A program made the translations under genes and the position numbers. Shown here piece after piece: positions 57,675 through 64,000 of a stretch of DNA of 64,000 nucleotides; position 1 is the first letter of the stretch; the number at the start of each line of letters is the position of its first letter. Origin of the DNA: Fasciolopsis buskii (Eukaryota > Platyhelminthes > Trematoda > Plagiorchiida > Fasciolidae); assembly GCA_008360955.1 (NCBI GenBank), contig LUCM01002360.1:164957-228956 (forward strand). The letters run 5' to 3'. The notes under the pieces were generated by a model that saw nothing but the letters and a program-made list of their open reading frames with translations, did no database searches and was not told the DNA's origin.

Positions 57675-60600
57675 TATATATTTGCGGATAGTAGAATGGT
57701 TTATTTTGAATCTCAATTCATCTTATGGTGTACTCCTATGGGTCGCATCGGGAAGAACTGCGACTTTCGATTCCCGTCTCCGAAGCACATTTGCCTTGGC
57801 AACCAGCTTACTGATGAACCCCAATCACCTTGACACACACTACTCAACAACAAGAGGTGTAAGCCACCCACTCTGTCATCCACAACCTCTATCGTCAACA
57901 CGAACATTTACTCGATGATACATTTATATATGCATATACCAGTGATTTGTTTTTTTCTTACGTTTTTTTCCTGTCCAGTAAACGTTTATTTTCACTTCCA
58001 TTCCTTCTGTTCCGGTAATATGTGGCAGCAAAGTTTTGCCATGGCTTACGCGACAGCCGAAGTTGGTCATTGGTATCGTAGCCGATACGTCCATGTACGT
58101 ATCTGTCCAAGCATTTGTCCAAGACTTTCCGCACATATTTCATCAAAAACTAACCATCTGAAGAAATAATTTTATTGTGGTCTTTTATACCCCATAGCAA
58201 AATAGCTCATGTACCTGTCTCGCTTCTTCCGTTTCACCAGAATCCCCCGGAATCTTCGCATTCACCTTTGTTTATGAACACTTTTGATCTTAGCCGATAA
58301 TAATTGCTACTTGGCCGTGTGAATTATGAATTTCGTACTGTTTGTCCTTTTTTTAAAAAAAAAATGCGATCTCGTCCTATAAACTAAATGACATGGAAAA
58401 AGAATCGAAGACATAGGCCAGCCTATTGCTGCATTGTTTGCATCTGTGTAAATGAGTGCGGTAAATCAAACACTTTGCTTGGGGAATCAATATTTGGCTC
58501 TCAGTAATTTGCTGAACTTCATCATATAATGATATTCCACCTATCCGTTACTGATTTTCACGGTCACGAGCCACTGGCTTACAGCAATCGACCTCCGTTC
58601 ACAGATCACCTCTTCAGGTAGCCTAAGTAGTGTAAGGGCTTAGACTCTCGGTTCGAAAATCATTCGTCCCGCGTTAGCATCCCGGTTCGGGCACTGTGAG
58701 TAGGCACTGCTGACGGTTTTCAGCAAGAATGAGACGGTTGTACAGTGCTTCCATGGCTTCTTTATGGTCAGAGTTGAGCATTGATACCATTTGAGTAAAT
58801 TCGTGGACCAATATTTATGTGCTTGGATGACATAATGTATTGGATTTCTTTAAAACGGGTCTCTAGTTGGATTTTTTCTGTTCAGCAGTGCTAATAAAAC
58901 ATCACAGGGGCTCAGAACACAGCTACATACCACCTGGACTGCGAATAAGAAGACGATGAACATTTCAAAAGCGTCCCACGAACAAGGCGAGTTCATACTC
59001 GCTGAATGAGCGACTCCCGACAAGCGGCGGCAGTGTTTGAGATGTACTGGGTTTTCGCCTGGCGGACTTTTTTTCGTGTCCGACTGTGCAAATAAGTTTG
59101 GGGATTCCGTGCTCGAACTGGCTTGTCATTGGGATTTGTATAAATGTGGAAGACTATAGTCAACTGTACCTTTGCACGGCAACGTCACCTTGATTGACAA
59201 TCAAAAGTTTGCTGTCTACAGGTGACTGATTTTCATTCTATATGGTTGTCTGTCTCAATTTTTAATAAGATCCCGCTGATATATGGTGGATAAGATTCTG
59301 TGTTCAAGTTTGCATTATATACAGCCCGGAGAATAAGAATGAGATGCATGAAATACCTGCTTGTGATCAACATCGAAAAATGACTACTTATTGCTGAGAA
59401 TCTTTGTGACTTCGCGCGGAATAATAAAAGTAGAAAATTAAGTATTTTTTCGTTATCTCGATATATATGTATATATATGGGCATTGTAAGTAGTATCTGG
59501 AAGAGTGAACAAAATTTGCCCGAAAGAACACGACTGATTTTGCGGTTATTGTCGCCCGTCAGGTACGCGTACCCGATACTCTCTTGTCCAAACATCCTTA
59601 TACTTGTACACTCCGAATTGGTGTGTCTCACCAGAATCTAATTTGTAGCGTCAGAAGCCTGCATGGAAGCTCTTCATCGAAGAGCAGACAGAAGAACCTA
59701 TCTAGAATAGGAAATCAGAACTTGAGAAGATTAGCGAAGACCAGATGGAGTGTTCTGTGAAAACCGCTTAATCTTTACTATACGGTCAAATTACCCACCA
59801 GATGTTTCGTGATTAGGTAACACAACACCAAGTGCAAGCAGTTCGGTTGTGGTCCACGTTTGTTTCGTCCCCTCAAACAGACTGTTCATTACACAACGCT
59901 GAAGCACAAAGCGTCAGCGCTAGACTTCACACTATAGCACAATATCACAAACCCTGCGGCCTAGCAAGACACTAACTCATACCAAGGTTGGAGACAATGA
60001 TTCGGGTTTGAGCCTTCGAGTCCCGTAGTCGCACAACAAAATGGAACAGATCAAATGCCCCCTTTTCAGTGGACAGTCACACAGAAATAGAACGCGGAAT
60101 TGGAACGGCCAGTCCGGCCCGCTAGCAGGAGGGCGAAGGCGAACATAACGCGGTCGCGAAGTTTATTGGTGACCCATCAATACAAGTCAGAAGTCAAGTG
60201 AACTGTATCATTTATATGGTTTTGTGGGGTGGCTATGATCAATAGACGAAACAGCCAATTACAGAGCGAAGTTTGATGAATCTTCTCGCGGCTTTGTGAA
60301 AATTTTCAACCGGACAACATCCAAAATAATTTCAATCCCAAAGTATCTCGAAAAGAATAGGTTTTTGTCAAAAGATAACATCAAAATTAAAATCTGTGAC
60401 ATCAAAAACGCTAGAGCAGTCACCGTCTATAACAAAGTTCATTTTAAGTTAACCAAATAGTAAAGGATGATACCTCACGAACCCGCCCGTTCACCGACTC
60501 GTATGTACACTTGCTGAAGAATAATGGGGCAATTTTCAAAGTCGCCTAAATTTAACCGATTAGTTCTTACCTTTTTGTTGGTCAAAACAGCAGTTCATGG

Positions 60601-62835
60601 GTCACAGTATCGAACTGCAAGTTGCAGTTGTTCAGGATCAAAAGCATACCGGTGCATCCGTACTCCTACTAGCCACTCGACGCAATGATACCAGAACATA
60701 TTCGGTCTCGCTGAGGACTGTTAAAACAGGCCGCTTTTGCTTAAGATGTTTGGGACGATTGAATTCTTCACACTTCTGTTTAAAAGCGGACTTCAAACGT
60801 TTAGCCACACCAAATGCACTTTATCCTCGTCGGTTAAGCCCATTCTCCACTGGTGTCTTGTAAAGATTGTATTATCACTTCTAAAATGGCTCGGCAGTCA
60901 TGTAGAATAGTGTTTATACGAACAGCGAGTTTTTTTGCTCACATACTTTTTCTCGTCGTCCTATTATTAATGACGTGAAGGCCATACTGATGTCATCAAT
61001 TGGTAGTGCGCCTGCGTTACGTCTGCCGGTGCTGGACTAGGAAAATGAAAATGCTTTGGGCGATGGTAACTTGTATGCGAACCTCGGTGCGGATGTATCG
61101 ACTAGTCAACGATGCTAAGTGTTTGCTAAGGAAGAGACGTAGTCAGTGGTGATGGGATTAGGACTGCTTTAGAAAATTTAGCCAAAAATCAAATCCGCTT
61201 AAAATTAACAAGGAAACTTAATGGGCTCATTGGATGGTTGCACGTGATATGAAGACGATTTTTTTTTCGGAAGTATTTCTCCATTATTCAGGAAGTTTCT
61301 ATCTCGATGCAAAATACTTTTACCAAGTGTCCCAAAATACATCAGCATGGTTGGGGGTGGGTGTTCCAGGCTCCGAGTCCGCTACTAGCCCTGAACGCCT
61401 ATCGAAATGATACCAAATGACCGTGCGTCTCGAATAGCCTCTGTTGAGGAAGTCCAAAGCGTTGGCTTCTTGTGAATAGGTGTTCCAACTGAAGTGCGAG
61501 AACGAGGGCAAATCGCCGGCTCCCTCCATCTAGTTGAGTGATTAGTGGTGACCAGCCCAGTAAAGATGACTTGACCCTGATTCCAAACCAACCACAGCTG
61601 GCGTATGAAGCATACGACTATATGCTCACCGACGTCTGTGGCGAAGGAGTGGACTGGGCATCCAGGATATCTAGCCCCATCCGAAGAGCATGCGAACTGA
61701 TCAGTCAGTCCCCTGTCCACAGTGGGTTACGTAATCTTCAGATTGTCCTACTACTTTGTGGGTCAATTCATTTGGTTAGAGGTTCGCGGTAGGGTTCCTT
61801 AAGGCAGCCCTCCACTTCTGTTTGGGCAGCCGGGTAGTATGAACTCGACATAGGAATCCATGGATCCGGGTGGATGGCCGATGGCGTGTAGAGGAGAATG
61901 AAAAAACTAGCATGTGTGATGAACTTCATATTGTTAGTTTTTGTTTCCGCTTTCTGGATCATTGTTTTTGCTCTTAGTTATGATTCCGATGGCACACGGT
62001 TTGCACACAGATTTGTGCGAAATGTATCTCTAGGAGGTAAATACAGCCACTTCCGGAGTTTTCAGATACACGCAAACGTTTGAGCGGATCATGTCGAGAA
62101 AATATCGGCACATTCGTACGTAATAAATCGAGAATGAAATTTGGATTTCCCATTCAAAGTATCTCCTGGCACAAGTGGTAAGAAGTGAGGTTTTCGGACC
62201 GCGGAGGTCATTCTGATGGTGATATTACGTGGGGGATCACAGTCTCTTGTTACAGACTATGTGGAAATGTGATGTCTAAGAAAATTTGCTATGAGAACTC
62301 AGTTAACTGCACCTTTCATTCACAATGTGACTTGATGAAACGTTTTTAAGTAAATCCAATGTGAATTTTTGTTCGTTCACACTAGGCATTTTCCTCTATT
62401 TTAGCTGAATGGAAATACCGGGATTCTTCTGTTTTAAAACGAAGAGTAGAAAATTTGAAGCTTTCCACCACCGGCCACATGAGACAAAGTCAACAATCTA
62501 TTGTTATTGGTGACGCCATCTAACCGGATAAACTTAATCTAATGTGATTCTGTCCCGATTCATGTTTCGCGGTCACGATTGATGGAGATCCTCACTCGCT
62601 ATTGCCAATAAGACCCTTGAAGTAACCGAGTAGATTTTTTCCACTGGATTGTTCCGGAAAGATTACATGATAAATTACAAGAAGATGTGATGGTGGTGAT
62701 TCTGCTAATTACGTTGGAATTGTATTTCTAGAACGTGCTCATAAATTTCGATTCGAATGAATGGAGGGAATAGTTCACACTGAATCCGAATAAAACAGCT
62801 AAATCTGTACCCGATCATTTGGACAAAATGAATCA
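57675..62835. other. Downstream flank of the phosphatase gene
   Basis: Holds the 3' UTR (end not determined; AATAAA strings at 58893 and 59423 are possible but distant), a SINE family B copy at 58.5-58.8 kb and a short AT tract near 59.46 kb. Short frames on both strands, including minus 61385-61720, show no motif I recognise. Confidence 0.6.
58505..58805 (+). mobile_element. SINE family B, near-complete copy
   Basis: In plus orientation: CACCTATCCGTTACTGATTT, CACGGTCACGAGCC, CAGGTAGCCTAAGTAGTG, a GGTTCGAAAATC stretch (decayed B-box), CGGTTCGGGCACTGTGAGTA, and GTACAGTGCTTCCATGG...TTCTTTATGGT at the end. It gives the likely full order of the family: 5' block, tRNA-like head, conserved 3' body. 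Confidence 0.8.
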
Positions 62836-62840
62836 CGTGA

Positions 62841-63131
62841 CTAGTTTGACAGTCTTGATCGGTTCCATGGTGCCGGGTGGATTAAACTTCCATCTGGCCA
62901 GACGTAGCTGCGTGCATATTCCGATGGTTCCGCGGGCTCTGGTTCCTTTTCTTCCCGTTTATTCCAGCCGGGAAGCCGAGTCTCGTAATTAGGGTTAATA
63001 CGATAGCCAGGTTTGCAAGGGCGCAGTCTGCCGTGATTATCCAAGACTTCAGATATTGCGCGTGGATGTGGTCGAAAACGTTCCCGGGTTTCTGATATAC
63101 CTGGATATTGGACCATAACCCCGGCTCGCTC
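62841..63131 (-). CDS. Possible terminal exon of an unrecognised convergent gene
   Basis: On the minus strand a frame is open for 96 codons from a possible acceptor (tacttaaaag) at 63132 to a TAG at 62841. It reads ERAGVMVQYPGISETRERFR and continues with LRPCKPGYRINPNYETRLPG and SYVWPDGSLIHPAPWNRSR. Rich Pro, Trp, Tyr and charged content without low complexity looks like a real protein rather than noise. I do not recognise the family. An ATG at 63116 could be a start, but an exon continuing from upstream (beyond 63.15 kb) is equally possible. Orientation would be tail-to-tail with the phosphatase gene. Confidence 0.4.
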   Translation of the reverse strand, partial: ERAGVMVQYPGISETRERFRPHPRAISEVLDNHGRLRPCKPGYRINPNYETRLPGWNKREEKEPEPAEPSEYARSYVWPDGSLIHPAPWNRSRLSN

Positions 63132-63148
63132 CTTTTAAGTACAAACAT

Positions 63149-64000
63149 AGGATATGGTGAGATATATTATGCAGGGGAAACATATATGACCTACAGTGAT
63201 TTCTCTCAAGTTCAATCATATTGTGCGTGGGTTGATTGAAGAGGACAACGGAAACTAGAAAGAAACGGAAAACTTTCCTTCTTATAAGTCAGTCTATTCG
63301 AGTTCATGTCTGTAACTATTTCGAGACCAATGACAGATGCATCCATGATACGTCACTTATTGCTGATGTTCAGTGAATCACAGAGATAATAATTCTCTTG
63401 GAGTGCTAAATTTTTGTCAGTATTTAAGCTCTAAGGTGAAATGATTTACCACAGGGCAGTAAACCTGAAGTGGTCTTTAAAAATCACAAACGATTTTGCT
63501 GCACAGAGTAATCTCATCCGAAATTCGTGGGAAACTTGTTCTCCAAAGGAGTCGAGATTTGGACCGTCAGACTAGTTGGGCTGAAGGCAAACGGGTTTTT
63601 TTTTAATAATTTCACGTGTTACTAGGTTTCATTTATAACCTTGAAAATGATTGGCTCATTTGACTGGTGATTTCAACCTAGGAATACATGAATTCAAGTA
63701 ACTGCAAAATTTACTGGTTAAATCAGAAAAATCAAACTTCCAATCGGTTGTCACTTACCTGCGAAGTTCTCGGCCACACCTCAGTTGGCCTGGGGTCGAC
63801 GGTTTGTTCTGTTCTTTGCTCAATACTTTCAGTGTCCTCGGGCAAGTTGAAGCGTGGTGCCACAGGATATTTGTGATTCGTGGTTATTTCCAGGGGCCAG
63901 TTCTGTTTTGACGAATTGCAGAAGAAGGCGCATCTTGTTTTTACTAATCTATGTAATCACTTGCGAAAGATTTACCGCGCCATTATTTTTAATTATCCTT
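63149..64000. other. End of window, no recognised gene
   Basis: No exon or known repeat seen. If the minus-strand exon at 62.84-63.13 kb is real, its upstream exons should lie here or beyond the window. Confidence 0.4.

Noticed and set aside
57915..58169. Frame with NMWQQSFAMAYATAEVGHWY as a further phosphatase exon
   Set aside because: No similarity to a second PTP domain, no clear acceptor in that frame, and the YENI exon already gives a plausible end.
61320..61720. Minus-strand frames at 61.3-61.7 kb as a gene
   Set aside because: Two overlapping frames of similar quality on the same strand and a plus-strand frame beside them; no motif separates them from chance or repeat.
58146..64000. 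A second (D2) PTP domain downstream
   Set aside because: No KNRY, WPD, HC-x5-R or similar motif seen on the plus strand to the end of the window.

Overview
The window looks like one long stretch of a flatworm genome, most likely a trematode (fluke). This is an inference. It rests on one gene broken into small exons by kilobase-scale GT-AG introns, and on introns packed with decayed RTE-like and jockey-like LINEs, Penelope-like and Ty3/gypsy relics and tRNA-related short repeats. The genus cannot be fixed from the sequence alone.

The main content is a single plus-strand gene covering about 7.2 to 57.7 kb, whose 5' end lies outside the window or was not found. I could chain 16 exons (7210-57674), and every junction keeps the reading frame. 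They encode about 1132 residues of a receptor-type protein tyrosine phosphatase: an extracellular part with fibronectin type III domains (exons 1-6), one transmembrane helix with a basic stop-transfer segment (exon 7), a juxtamembrane linker (exons 8-9), one catalytic PTP domain (exons 10-15) and a seven-residue tail (exon 16). The catalytic Asp (WPD loop), Cys and Arg (HCSAGVGRTG) are all present, so the enzyme should be active. One PTP domain plus a C-terminal YENI suggests the R3 subtype (relatives of PTPRB, PTPRJ, PTPRO and insect Ptp10D). Two features stand out: an insert of about 115 residues inside the catalytic domain that carries a YANL motif, and the codon for Ser of the catalytic HCS being split by a 4.8 kb intron.

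Layout: 1-7.2 kb holds a degraded jockey-like LINE (about 3.06-6.35 kb) with two other repeats inside it. 7.2-34.7 kb holds the extracellular exons, separated by introns of up to 9.2 kb full of transposon relics. 35.4-42.1 kb holds the transmembrane and juxtamembrane exons, with a near-perfect 263 bp inverted repeat in the large intron between exons 7 and 8. 45.1-57.7 kb holds the phosphatase exons, with introns carrying RTE, gypsy and Penelope-like relics. 57.7-64 kb is mostly intergenic, with one coding-like minus-strand exon at 62.8-63.1 kb that may be the end of a convergent gene. I saw no rRNA, functional tRNA, CRISPR array or bacterial-type operon.
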